Of a stretch of DNA of 11,103 nucleotides, positions 1 to 6,279 are shown piece after piece; the stretch's first letter is position 1; the number at the start of each line of letters is the position of its first letter. Both the position numbers and the translations under genes were made by a program. Below the pieces are notes generated by a model. That model was not told where the DNA came from, made no database searches, and worked only from the letters and a program-made list of their open reading frames with translations. This DNA is from SSSZ01 sp035345935 (lineage in GTDB: Bacteria > Pseudomonadota > Gammaproteobacteria > Burkholderiales > Rhodocyclaceae): the NCBI GenBank assembly GCA_035345935.1, contig DAORDK010000104.1, forward strand, positions 1 to 11,103, in the 5' to 3' direction.

Positions 1-100
1 GGTAGCTGCCATAGGTGTCGAGGGCGCGCATCTGGCGGGCCATCTCCTTGATGAAGTCGGTGTCGAGAATCGGGTCTTTTTCGAGGACGGCGTCATTCAT
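1..100 (-). CDS. NifX-associated nitrogen fixation protein, DUF269 family (partial, N-terminus only)
   Basis: Only the first 33 codons are in the window; the gene continues past base 1. The readable N-terminus contains DFIKEMARQMRALDTYGSY, which resembles the start of the small DUF269 proteins encoded just downstream of nifX in many proteobacterial nif clusters. Their molecular role is unsettled but they are tied to FeMo-cofactor maturation. The ATG at 98-100 has an AGGAG ribosome binding site about 7 bases upstream and overlaps the last 8 bases of the RseC-like gene, so translation is probably coupled. It would be the fourth gene of the nifN operon. Family assignment rests on a short stretch plus context. 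Confidence 0.75.
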   Translation of the reverse strand, partial: MNDAVLEKDPILDTDFIKEMARQMRALDTYGSY

Positions 101-560
101 GATGGGGCTCCTGATGGGAAAAGCGGGAAGGGGAATCCGGTGAGATCAATTGAGGGGTAGGCATGAGACCGGGCAATAGGGCGATGGCGATACGGGCGAT
201 GCCAAGGGCACCGAGAAAACCCACGATGGCGCCGAGGGCCGTGGCACCGTCGCTCCCCTCCAGGGACGAACCCCACCAGGCCCCGAAGAGCATGGCGAAG
301 GCCGGGAAGAGGTAGCCCAGCAGCGCCGACAGGGTCAGCCGGCTCGCCGGCAGGCCGATGGCGACCACGTCGCCAGGCTTGATCTCGGCGCTGACTGGCA
401 GAGTGAGCAGTATGGCGGGTCGGTCGCCGGCCATCTTGCCGACGCCGCAGCCGCTGCTTTGGCCGCAGGAGGCACAGCCGCCGGTCTCCATGGCGACGAC
501 GGCCTTGCCGCCTTCCACCCGCTGGACGATACCGCGGTGTTCGATGAGCCGGGAATTCAT
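93..560 (-). CDS. RseC/MucC-family membrane protein in the nif operon
   Basis: A 155-residue protein of the SoxR-reducing-system RseC (MucC) family. The N-terminal cytoplasmic part carries three cysteines, C29, C32 and C38 (CxxC-x5-C), preceded by the typical RGIVQRVEGGKAVV strand. Two membrane segments follow at about 75-95 and 105-131. In E. coli, RseC works with the Rsx (Rnf-like) complex that keeps SoxR reduced, and is also linked to RseA/sigma-E control. Rnf complexes also feed electrons to nitrogenase in several diazotrophs. Here the ATG shares one base with the nifX stop (TGATG) and the 3' end overlaps the DUF269 gene by 8 bases. It is therefore firmly inside the operon. A role in membrane electron transfer toward nitrogenase is my inference; family membership is the solid part. 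Confidence 0.9.
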   Translation of the reverse strand: MNSRLIEHRGIVQRVEGGKAVVAMETGGCASCGQSSGCGVGKMAGDRPAILLTLPVSAEIKPGDVVAIGLPASRLTLSALLGYLFPAFAMLFGAWWGSSLEGSDGATALGAIVGFLGALGIARIAIALLPGLMPTPQLISPDSPSRFSHQEPHHE

Positions 561-1108
561 CAGCCGTCCCAGCCTTCCGCTTCCATGCCGGTGAAGCGGT
601 CCTCGCTCTTGGCCTTGGCCTGGGCTGCCATGGCGCGGTCGATCCAGGCGACGCCGCCCTCGGTCATGGCCAGCGAGACGTCGGCAAGGAGATCGTCGAT
701 GGCGTCCACCTCGTTCACCCGGATCGGCTGGATGCCCTTGGACATCAGCTGCTTGATGGCCGAGGCGCCGATGGCCATGACATAGACGGCGTGGCAGCCG
801 GCCAGGAAATCCACTTTGGCGGCGAGTTTGTTTTCGTTACCGTCCATGGCCTCCTCGGCGAACTCGCCTACGCCGACCAGGGTGGCCTTGTCCGGCGTGA
901 CCTCGAAGACGACGAAGCCCTCGGCGGCGCCGAAGTGCTGGTTGACCCGGCGACGATCCGTGGAAGCAAAAGCGACTTTGAGCACGGCGTCGGGCTCCTG
1001 CCTAATGCACCAGACCAGCTGCAGGCGACGGGCTGACATGGGGCTCGCGGGGGCCGAGGCGGTCACGGGCGTCGTCCCAGTAGATTGATCGATAGGGTTC
1101 GAGTTCAT
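560..1108 (-). CDS. nifX: NifX, FeMo-cofactor precursor carrier
   Basis: NifX/NafY-type protein that binds NifB-co and the NifEN-bound precursor during FeMo-co assembly in the cytoplasm. The family core begins near residue 45 with LKVAFASTDRRRVNQHFG and includes DGNENKLAAKVDFLAGC, GASAIKQLMSKGIQPI and a C-terminal EAEGWDG, all close to Azotobacter NifX. Two starts are possible. The ATG at 1106-1108 has a good ribosome binding site (TGAGG, 7-base spacer), gives 182 residues and overlaps the end of nifN by 107 bases. The ATG at 1037-1039 (residue 24, MSARRLQLV) has no good ribosome binding site, but gives 159 residues and aligns with the usual family N-terminus. I annotate the longer form on the ribosome binding site. 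The stop overlaps the next gene's ATG by one base. Confidence 0.93.
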   Translation of the reverse strand: MNSNPIDQSTGTTPVTASAPASPMSARRLQLVWCIRQEPDAVLKVAFASTDRRRVNQHFGAAEGFVVFEVTPDKATLVGVGEFAEEAMDGNENKLAAKVDFLAGCHAVYVMAIGASAIKQLMSKGIQPIRVNEVDAIDDLLADVSLAMTEGGVAWIDRAMAAQAKAKSEDRFTGMEAEGWDG

Positions 1109-2411
1109 GGTGTTGCCTCAGCATCAGGTTGGCGAGATCGAACAGGGCCTGCCGCGTGCCGCGGTAGCCCACCCAGGTGCGGGCGTAACCGCCCACGAGG
1201 TCGTACTGCGGGAAACCGGCCCGGAACAGGGGCAAGCCCAGGCGGTCGGCAGTTTCCGCGGCATGGGAATTGGCGATCACCAGCTGGGCGTCATTGGCCC
1301 GCGCTTCCTTTTCCATATCCTCCAGGTCGCCGACGATTACCCGGGCAATCGGCAGGCCGGCCAGGCTCTCGTGCTTGTGGGGCGATACCGCACTGACGAT
1401 TTCCGCTCCCATGCCGGCGAGGAAGCGTGCCTGCATGCCCAGCAGATCCGGGTCGGCGGCGAGGGCGAGGCGCGCAAAGCCAAGCATGAAGTGGCAATCG
1501 ACCATGGCATCCTGCAACTGAGCGCGATGGCGGTCGATGCGCTCAGGCACCGGTTTGCCGGAGATGGTGGCCAGGGCCTGGGTGAAGGCGTCGCAATCCT
1601 CCAGCCCCATGAGGCCCGCGAAGCGCCAATCCGGCACCCCGGTGCGGGTTTTCAGCAGATCTGCCGCCTTGTGGAGCGACGGCCCGATCACCAGGGTCGC
1701 TGCCGATTCGCCCATGATCTCGATTTCGGAACGGGGCGTACCGCCCAGGGTCAGGGCCGAATACTCGGCGTCGGTCAGGTGGCCATCCAGGGAATCGCCG
1801 ATATCCGGCACCACCACGGCCCGCAGCCCGAAAGCCTCGATCCACTCGCGGACTGCCTCGATGTCGCCGGGCGTCAGCATGGCCGAGGCCAGCACATTCA
1901 CCTGCTTGGGCCGCTTGCCGGTCACCGCGCTTGCCGGCACCAGCGTGTCGATCAGGGCCTCGATGGCCAGCGCATAGCCGCTTTCCAGGCAGCCCACATA
2001 ATCCGGGGTATTCACCGGCACCACCGCCACCCCGGCGAATTCCGGGTGGGCGACGCGAAAATCCTTCACCGCCCGCTTGATGTCGGTGCCCTGGGTTTCG
2101 GAAAGCCCCGTGGTGACCAGACCGATGATGTCCGGCTTGCTCTTGTCGGAAAGCGTACGCAGTGCCTCGATGACGTTTTCGTCGGCTCCCATGATGGTGG
2201 ACACCTGGTCCATGGCCGTCGTCTGCAGGGGGATCGGCTCCCGGAAGTGGCGCACGAAGAACACCTTGCCGAAGGCCGTGCAGCCCTGGGAGCCGTGCAT
2301 CAACGGCAGGCTGCGGGCCAGCCCGAGGAAGGCCAGGGATGCCCCGACCGGCTGGCTGACCTTGAGGGGGTTAACCGCCAGCGCCTTCTTGGATTGGATG
2401 ATCTCGGCCAT
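1002..2411 (-). CDS. nifN: NifN, beta subunit of the NifEN cofactor scaffold
   Basis: NifN pairs with NifE to form the alpha2-beta2 scaffold on which NifB-co is matured, with Mo and homocitrate added, before transfer to apo-nitrogenase. The 469-residue length fits the family. Near the N-terminus, KKALAVNPLKVSQPVGA and MHGSQGCTAFGKVF are typical. C44 falls exactly where the NifN cysteine ligand of the NifEN [4Fe-4S] cluster is found in Azotobacter. PDIIGLVTTGLSETQGTD and VNTPDYVGCLESGY further support NifN over NifK. The N-terminus starts directly at the cluster-binding region, as expected for NifN. The 5' leader is about 25 bases from the predicted sigma-54 start and has no strong Shine-Dalgarno. 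The gene begins the operon here instead of following nifE, which is unusual. Confidence 0.97.
   Translation of the reverse strand: MAEIIQSKKALAVNPLKVSQPVGASLAFLGLARSLPLMHGSQGCTAFGKVFFVRHFREPIPLQTTAMDQVSTIMGADENVIEALRTLSDKSKPDIIGLVTTGLSETQGTDIKRAVKDFRVAHPEFAGVAVVPVNTPDYVGCLESGYALAIEALIDTLVPASAVTGKRPKQVNVLASAMLTPGDIEAVREWIEAFGLRAVVVPDIGDSLDGHLTDAEYSALTLGGTPRSEIEIMGESAATLVIGPSLHKAADLLKTRTGVPDWRFAGLMGLEDCDAFTQALATISGKPVPERIDRHRAQLQDAMVDCHFMLGFARLALAADPDLLGMQARFLAGMGAEIVSAVSPHKHESLAGLPIARVIVGDLEDMEKEARANDAQLVIANSHAAETADRLGLPLFRAGFPQYDLVGGYARTWVGYRGTRQALFDLANLMLRQHHELEPYRSIYWDDARDRLGPREPHVSPSPAAGLVH
1116..1120 (-). promoter_or_regulatory. Ribosome binding site for the long form of nifX
   Basis: On the minus strand this reads TGAGG, 7 bases before the ATG at 1106-1108. 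It lies inside the end of nifN. The alternative nifX start at 1037-1039 is preceded only by a GC-rich stretch with GAG too close to the ATG. This site is the reason the longer NifX was chosen. Confidence 0.5.
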
Positions 2412-2446
2412 GGTTGTCGTTGCCGCAATGAAGTTGAGAACTCCAT

Positions 2447-2462
2447 TGCAAGGAACGCGCCA
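2447..2462 (-). promoter_or_regulatory. Sigma-54 (-24/-12) promoter of the nifN operon
   Basis: On the minus strand this reads TGGCGCGTTCCTTGCA. It matches the RpoN consensus TGGCAC-N5-TTGC[AT] with a single mismatch and has the required GG-N10-GC spacing. The predicted transcription start is near 2436, giving a leader of about 25 bases before the nifN ATG. Together with the IHF and NifA sites upstream, it indicates that nifN is transcribed from its own nitrogen-fixation promoter rather than by read-through from nifE. Confidence 0.88.
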
Positions 2463-2479
2463 AGCGTTAAAGTCAGTTA

Positions 2480-2492
2480 AATCAATCTATTA
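2480..2492. promoter_or_regulatory. IHF binding site between NifA site and sigma-54 promoter
   Basis: AATCAATCTATTA fits the IHF consensus WATCAA-N4-TTR at every defined position. It lies in an AT-rich stretch (about 2467-2505) centred near -50 from the predicted start. This is where IHF bends DNA in classical nif promoters to bring NifA onto the sigma-54 holoenzyme. Confidence 0.68.
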
Positions 2493-2506
2493 GAGTAAAA
2501 TAGTAC

Positions 2507-2522
2507 TGTCGCAAAGGCGACA
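2507..2522. promoter_or_regulatory. NifA upstream activator sequence (TGT-N10-ACA)
   Basis: The sequence TGTCGCAAAGGCGACA is a perfect TGT-N10-ACA element whose arms extend to a five-base inverted repeat (TGTCG/CGACA). It is centred about 78 bases upstream of the predicted nifN start, a usual distance for NifA. The site is symmetric, but I see no sigma-54 promoter on the plus strand next to it, so it probably serves nifN only. Confidence 0.82.
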
Positions 2523-2581
2523 AAAACAAACTGGAAGGCGACGCCTCCTCGCCTCCCTTGCAACTGGTATAAAGTGCACCC

Positions 2582-2821
2582 ATGGCACCAACCGTACTTC
2601 GCGAAGGCCAGTTTCGGCTTTTCTTCTTCTCCCGCGAGGAGTCGCGTATTCATGTGCACGTATCCCACCCGGAAGGTGAGGCGAAGTTCTGGCTGGCGCC
2701 AACGGTTCAGATTGCGACCTCCACAGGCCTAAACCAGCGGCAACTCCGCGAAGCGCAGGCGATCATCGAAACTCACCTCGGGGAGATCAAGGATGCTTGG
2801 CACCGTCATTTTGGGACCTGA
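2582..2821 (+). CDS. DUF4160 family protein
   Basis: A 79-residue protein with the DUF4160 pattern: APTVLREGQFRLFFFSREE, the RIHVHVSH motif, KFWLAP, then a helical LNQRQLREAQAIIETHLGEIKDAW tail. Members are small, widespread and often encoded next to a DUF2442 gene, as here. Such pairs resemble type II toxin-antitoxin modules in size and layout, but I know of no settled function. It starts 171 bases from nifN, divergently, and has no clear Shine-Dalgarno before the ATG. It overlaps the DUF2442 gene by 29 bases. It is probably a mobile accessory pair rather than a nitrogen-fixation gene. Confidence 0.85.
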   Translation: MAPTVLREGQFRLFFFSREESRIHVHVSHPEGEAKFWLAPTVQIATSTGLNQRQLREAQAIIETHLGEIKDAWHRHFGT

Positions 2822-3044
2822 GATTACCCATGTCTCTAGGCATGGCTTCTGGCTGCTCCTGGCCGATGAAGAGCTGTTCCTGCCTTTCGAGCAGTTCCCA
2901 TGGTTCCGTCAAGCCACCATCGACAAACTCTCCCGCGTCGAGGCTCCTTCTCCCGATCATCTCTATTGGCCGGACCTGGATATCGATCTCGCCGTCGAGT
3001 CGATTCGCCATCCAGACGCGTTTCCGTTGGTGGCGCGAACCTAG
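2793..3044 (+). CDS. DUF2442 family protein
   Basis: An 83-residue protein with the DUF2442 pattern: a short beta-rich N-terminus (GPEITHVSRHGFWLLLADEE), the FPWFRQAT motif, and LYWPDLDIDLAVESI near the end. The ATG lies inside the DUF4160 gene (29-base overlap, +1 frame) and is preceded by GGGGAG, so the two are translated together. DUF2442 proteins are presumed partners of DUF4160. Whether the pair is a toxin-antitoxin system is unproven, and assigning either protein as toxin would be a guess. Confidence 0.87.
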   Translation: MLGTVILGPEITHVSRHGFWLLLADEELFLPFEQFPWFRQATIDKLSRVEAPSPDHLYWPDLDIDLAVESIRHPDAFPLVART

Positions 3045-3159
3045 GGATAACGTCTCTGGCCCATGTCGTCACGGTGCAGCCGCGGCAACCCCGGAGGCTT
3101 CAGCGCTTAAACCACTCGGCGGGACATCGCTGGATGCAGGTCTGCGAGTGTCGGGTTTC

Positions 3160-3192
3160 TTGACACCTTGAGGGCGATGTCAAATGTTTACA
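3160..3192. promoter_or_regulatory. Palindromic half-site cluster, possible activator binding site
   Basis: Three related half-sites lie together: TTGACA at 3160-3165 (inverted TGTCAA), TGTCAA at 3178-3183, and TTTACA at 3187-3192 (inverted TGTAAA). The last two form the near-palindrome TGTCAAATGTTTACA, centred about 70 bases upstream of the predicted sigma-54 start. That is a normal distance for an enhancer-binding activator. PEP-CTERM genes in Zoogloea and relatives depend on RpoN and the PrsK/PrsR two-component pair, so a PrsR-like activator is a reasonable candidate, but this is inference. The spacing (TGT-N9-ACA) does not fit NifA. Confidence 0.42.
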
Positions 3193-3228
3193 CGCTCAAG
3201 TGCATGAATAATCACCCTTTGTATATGC

Positions 3229-3244
3229 CGGCATCATTTTTGCT
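3229..3244 (+). promoter_or_regulatory. Sigma-54-like promoter upstream of the PEP-CTERM gene
   Basis: CGGCATCATTTTTGCT matches the RpoN consensus TGGCAC-N5-TTGC[AT] at all but two positions, and GG-N10-GC spacing is exact. The predicted start is near 3255, in front of the PEP-CTERM gene and on the same strand. It agrees with the known RpoN dependence of PEP-CTERM genes in floc-forming betaproteobacteria. Confidence 0.55.
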
Positions 3245-3417
3245 TGTGGGTTCCGGCTCGCCAAGAAAATCGGCTGTGCCCGCCTAGCCTTCTGGAATGA
3301 TGGATTGGCTGGCTCTTGCAGGCCCAGCCGCAAGAGCCGCGCGTCCGAGTCCCGAGGCGAGATGATTCTTGGGGATCGAGTCGGATGGAATTTACCAATT
3401 TTCAAGAAGGGAATGCC

Positions 3418-4101
3418 ATGAACAGCGCAACTGAAGTGGCCGGATTCGGGAAAAGGTGTGGGCTGATATCGTTGCTTTTGCTTGGGAGTGTGGGCGCGCA
3501 GGCAGCCCCACTTTTTTTCGATCCGTTCACACTCCCGGACTCGGCTGCAGAGAGCTTGGGGACGAGCATTGTCACCACCGGCTACCAGGATCTTGATGGC
3601 CCTGGAGCGGGTGTCGCGGAGCGTCGCATCACCGCTGCGTCGAATCTGGGCAGCGGTGGAACCACACAAATTGCGGTGACGGGTGCGGCAGCCCCGGCTA
3701 ACCGCCTCATGACCGACTCGACGTCGCTGGGTGGCGGTGTGACGTCGGCTGGTTACCGTTTTCTGGGACTTGGGCTGGTGACGGGCCTGGTGACATTTGA
3801 CGTCGCAGATGTCCAAGGTACCGTGAGAGTGGCGCTTGAGGCCCTGGGGACTGACTTTAATGGCACCGGAGTGGATCTGAGCATCCTCGAAATTTCAGCG
3901 CCCGGGAGCGTGGCGATGGGCTTCACGGGCGATTTCGACATCGGTTTTCAACTCGGCTTCTTTCTTGACAGCAATGAGCGTCTGGAGATCAGCAACTTGC
4001 GAGTCGTGCCCTCGCCGGGAACGCTCACCCTACTTGGCATAGGGCTGCTTTGCCTGGTCACGAGGCGCGGTTCGCGCCCAGTCATTCAATCCATCGCCTG
4101 A
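3418..4101 (+). CDS. PEP-CTERM sorting-domain exported protein
   Basis: A 227-residue secreted protein. It has a signal peptide (basic KR at 12-13, hydrophobic LISLLLLG, cleavage likely after AQA at residue 29) and a Ser/Thr/Gly-rich body predicted to be beta-strand. The C-terminal sorting signal is VPSPG at 197-201, a hydrophobic run at about 202-214, then RRGSR. Exosortase (EpsH-type) systems recognise such tails and send proteins to the surface or the exopolysaccharide matrix. The motif here is PSP rather than the canonical PEP, a tolerated but less common variant. The ATG at 3418 has AAGAAGGGA upstream and begins the signal peptide, so longer in-frame starts are unlikely. No exosortase is in the window. 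The function of the body is unknown. Confidence 0.85.
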   Translation: MNSATEVAGFGKRCGLISLLLLGSVGAQAAPLFFDPFTLPDSAAESLGTSIVTTGYQDLDGPGAGVAERRITAASNLGSGGTTQIAVTGAAAPANRLMTDSTSLGGGVTSAGYRFLGLGLVTGLVTFDVADVQGTVRVALEALGTDFNGTGVDLSILEISAPGSVAMGFTGDFDIGFQLGFFLDSNERLEISNLRVVPSPGTLTLLGIGLLCLVTRRGSRPVIQSIA

Positions 4102-4994
4102 TTCCTCGCGGTCTGGAGACAGCAACATCCCGTCTGGGTGGTCGTTGCGGCGCAGATCGGGAGAGAAAGCCGGTATCGGGCGGTGCCAGTGGTCGTCGTC
4201 TTTGAGCGTCCGCGATGGTAGAGGGGGGTTCGCTGGTCCTACCGTTGACCAACTTGTGGGGGGCCACGACGGATGCGCTAAGGTTGTGAATCTCCCGCCC
4301 GGCTTGTTCACTCAAACTCGCGAACGTAAACGAAGCCGAGCTGGCAGGGAGTAACCGAGATCACCCACCTTCGCGTGGGACCCGATGCCCAGTAGACCTA
4401 CCAGTTCTCTCCGCTCCGCGATGAGTGAGGCAATCCGCTGGCGAGGGCGCTCAGGAGATGGGTTGAAGATTGGGGCTGCCGCGAGCTCGGTCGCAAGCAT
4501 GATCCCAATGCGCATGGGCTTTTCATACGGTGACCGTCTTTGTCGGTTGGGGCCTCGCCTGCTCCCCCAGACGCCGGGGGCCGAGTATGCCACGGTGCGG
4601 GAGATCGCTCCACTGCGTCGCTCATGACGTCGGCGTACTGCTCTGCAGCGCATTCCACCTCCTGCTGCCGCATTTCCCCTCGGCGATTCCGGGAAATGCC
4701 CCCGCAGCTCCCTGCCCATGAGCCCTTGCGCAACCGCCTTCTGTGAGATTGACTCAGACGAGAGCTCGCGTTAACTTCATCACGCCCTGCGCATTTCAGT
4801 TTCCGGCAAAGCTCTGCGTTTGGTTTTGCGGCAGCCAACTTTCCTCCCGGGTAGGTTCTGCCGACCAACCAGCCCGATCCGGCGGCAAATGCAGAAGGCC
4901 CCTGCTCATTCCGATGGAGGAGGGCGAGCAGGCCGCAGCGCCGATCCGGTGCGTCCCTCCCAACCTAACTAGAGTAAAGCTTGAGGAATATGCC
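4102..4994. other. Long region without a convincing gene
   Basis: About 0.9 kb in which no reading frame on either strand looks like a normal intact gene. Short frames are Arg/Ser/Pro-rich and change sense every 100-200 bases. On the minus strand, one stretch near 4316-4520 (containing RQRIASLIAERRELVGLLGIGSHAKVGDLG in segments) and an adjacent frame beginning with TTG at 4313-4315 look somewhat protein-like. They are broken by frame changes and could be decayed genes of unknown family. I found no tRNA, clear inverted-repeat ends or transposase motif. Confidence 0.4.
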
Positions 4995-5387
4995 ATGGGA
5001 CTTGCCGAACGCCGCAAAATCAAGGAAATCCAGGACGAGGTGCTGCCGGGACGGGTGAAGGAGATCGAGGAAATCTGCGGCAAACCCATTCCCTACGAAG
5101 TGGATTGGGACAGTCTGGCCAATGACGCGGCCGGCCTGAACTTCCTCGACAACCTATCGTGCCACCGCCTCAATATGGCCTTGCGGACGATCTGCATCGA
5201 CGACCTGGGCAAGGAGGCCGTGCGCGAGGGCCTCAAGCTGATCAGGTTGAAGAACGTGCCCGATGCCGCGGCCCGCTACATTGCCTTCGAGGGCGGCGTG
5301 CTCGAAATGCATTGCGCTTACGCCCTGGGCGCCAGCGGAATGATCAGCGACGGCGAGATCCGCGAAGTGTTGATGGCCAAGCTCTGA
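4995..5387 (+). CDS. Conserved hypothetical soluble protein, 130 aa
   Basis: I do not recognise a named family. The protein is a compact, acidic-basic mixed, mostly helical cytoplasmic protein without signal or membrane segments. The N-terminus MGLAERRKIKEIQDEVLPGR is a charged helix, followed by IPYEVDWDSL, then LNMALRTICIDDLGKEAV and a C-terminal part with VLEMHCAYALGASG and ISDGEIREVL. The ATG at 4995 has GAGG eight bases upstream. The in-frame extension back to 4743 is low-complexity and not protein-like, so it was rejected. It is the first of six small same-strand genes leading to the SulP transporter. No nitrogen-fixation function can be read from it; the link is positional only. Confidence 0.82.
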   Translation: MGLAERRKIKEIQDEVLPGRVKEIEEICGKPIPYEVDWDSLANDAAGLNFLDNLSCHRLNMALRTICIDDLGKEAVREGLKLIRLKNVPDAAARYIAFEGGVLEMHCAYALGASGMISDGEIREVLMAKL

Positions 5388-5465
5388 TCGGGGCCCGATT
5401 TTCCTCGACTGCCCACGCGGCAGGCGGGCGCGGACTCGGCTATACCGACTGTTCTCGATTCCACC

Positions 5466-5912
5466 ATGGCTTCCCGACGTCAAGGCATCCTCGGATTGCT
5501 GGGCCTGTTCGCCGGCCTGTTGGCCCTTCCGGGCCATGCCGGCGATGTTCTGGGCAAGGCCGGAGCCCTCCTTTGGGAGATGGGCGACACCTATTGGGAT
5601 TTCGGGAACCGGCATATCGCCCGCGGCATGACTCCGGAGAAGGTGGCCGCCCTGGCCGAGAAGGCCGCCGGAAAGCTGGCGGCGCGCCGCAGCGATCTCC
5701 TGGATCTGCTGCGCGAACTCGACCCCGAGACCCGATTTGCCGTGGAGTTGCGGCAATTTCTCGAGCGCTGGCCCGACCGCAAAGCCTATCGCGATGATCT
5801 GCTGCGCTTCGGCGAGGGTGAGGAGTTGGGTCTTGCCCTGAGCGGGCTCAAGGGTCAGGTGCGCGATACCCGCACGCGCTGGCAGACTCCCTTTCCCTTC
5901 TTCCGACCCTGA
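5466..5912 (+). CDS. Hypothetical exported protein, 148 aa
   Basis: Unrecognised family. A signal peptide is clear: basic RR at 4-5, hydrophobic GILGLLGLFAGLLALPG, cleavage likely after GHA at residue 25. The mature part is helical and charged (KVAALAEKAAGKLAARRSDLLDLLRELD), with no cysteines and no lipobox, so it is probably a soluble periplasmic protein. No Shine-Dalgarno is visible before the ATG, and no other in-frame start was found in the 18 bases I read upstream. It follows the 130-residue gene by 78 bases and precedes the next gene by 9 bases, suggesting one transcript. Confidence 0.72.
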   Translation: MASRRQGILGLLGLFAGLLALPGHAGDVLGKAGALLWEMGDTYWDFGNRHIARGMTPEKVAALAEKAAGKLAARRSDLLDLLRELDPETRFAVELRQFLERWPDRKAYRDDLLRFGEGEELGLALSGLKGQVRDTRTRWQTPFPFFRP

Positions 5913-5921
5913 GGCCCGCCC

Positions 5922-6233
5922 GTGAAGCCCGACGCACCCGAAACCGAAGCGATACTCACCCTGCAGCGGAGCATCGTGACGGCCATGCGTTCCGGGGCGT
6001 CCTTTGCGACGGCCCATAAGGAAGGCGGTACCCGCATCGTGTGGACGGGGCGTCATTTTCTGCGCGAAGACTACGGGGATTTTCCGGACCGGATCACCTA
6101 TGCCGACGAGGCGGATTTCTTGATTTCTTTGCGCCGCTTCTTCGATTGGGAGGTCTCGCGCGACGTCTGGCCGGCCAAACCTTCGGAAATCGAAGCCTGG
6201 CAGGGTATCCTCAAGCTTTTGCGCCGCGCATGA
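5922..6233 (+). CDS. Hypothetical protein, 103 aa
   Basis: Unrecognised family. It is a small cytoplasmic protein starting at a GTG with GAGG upstream, 9 bases after the exported-protein stop. Visible features are an N-terminal helix (LQRSIVTAMRSGASF), a beta-like middle with GTRIVWTGRHFLREDYGDFP, and a C-terminal helical region rich in aromatic residues (FLISLRRFFDWEV, AWQGILKLLRR). The alternation of strand and helix suggests a compact single domain. No catalytic or metal-binding motif stands out. Function is unknown; tight spacing ties it to its neighbours. Confidence 0.7.
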   Translation: MKPDAPETEAILTLQRSIVTAMRSGASFATAHKEGGTRIVWTGRHFLREDYGDFPDRITYADEADFLISLRRFFDWEVSRDVWPAKPSEIEAWQGILKLLRRA

Positions 6234-6279
6234 AAAGTCGGTGGAGGATGTCCGCCGCGGCTCGGCGACCTTGATCCCC

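Larger units (their letters stand above)
3045..3417. other. Intergenic region upstream of the PEP-CTERM gene
   Basis: No convincing gene lies in these 373 bases. The right half holds a cluster of TGTCAA/TGTAAA half-sites (3160-3192) and a sigma-54-like promoter (3229-3244), annotated separately. If that promoter is used, the transcript has a leader of about 163 bases. I see no distinct terminator for the DUF4160/DUF2442 pair in the left half. Confidence 0.5.

Noticed and set aside
1107..2480. 457-codon open frame on the plus strand opposite nifN
   Set aside because: It is the complement of a clearly recognised nifN; composition is His/Gln/Gly/Arg-rich as expected of a GC-rich shadow.
3178..3192. 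TGT-N9-ACA palindrome considered as a NifA site
   Set aside because: NifA sites need N10 spacing; this one has N9. Kept only as a possible site for another activator.
3316..3417. Upstream in-frame start for the PEP-CTERM protein
   Set aside because: It would bury the signal peptide behind 34 charged residues; the ATG at 3418 has a good ribosome binding site.
4749..4777. TTGACT-N17-TAACTT as a sigma-70 promoter for the small-gene cassette
   Set aside because: The -10 element matches only half of the consensus and lies over 200 bases from the first gene; too weak to annotate.
4807..4822. Possible sigma-54 promoter upstream of the 4995 gene
   Set aside because: GG and GC are separated by 9 rather than 10 bases and TTGC is missing.
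4743..4994. N-terminal extension of the 130-residue protein to an upstream ATG
   Set aside because: The added residues are low-complexity with no continuity to the domain, and the internal ATG has a good GAGG site.
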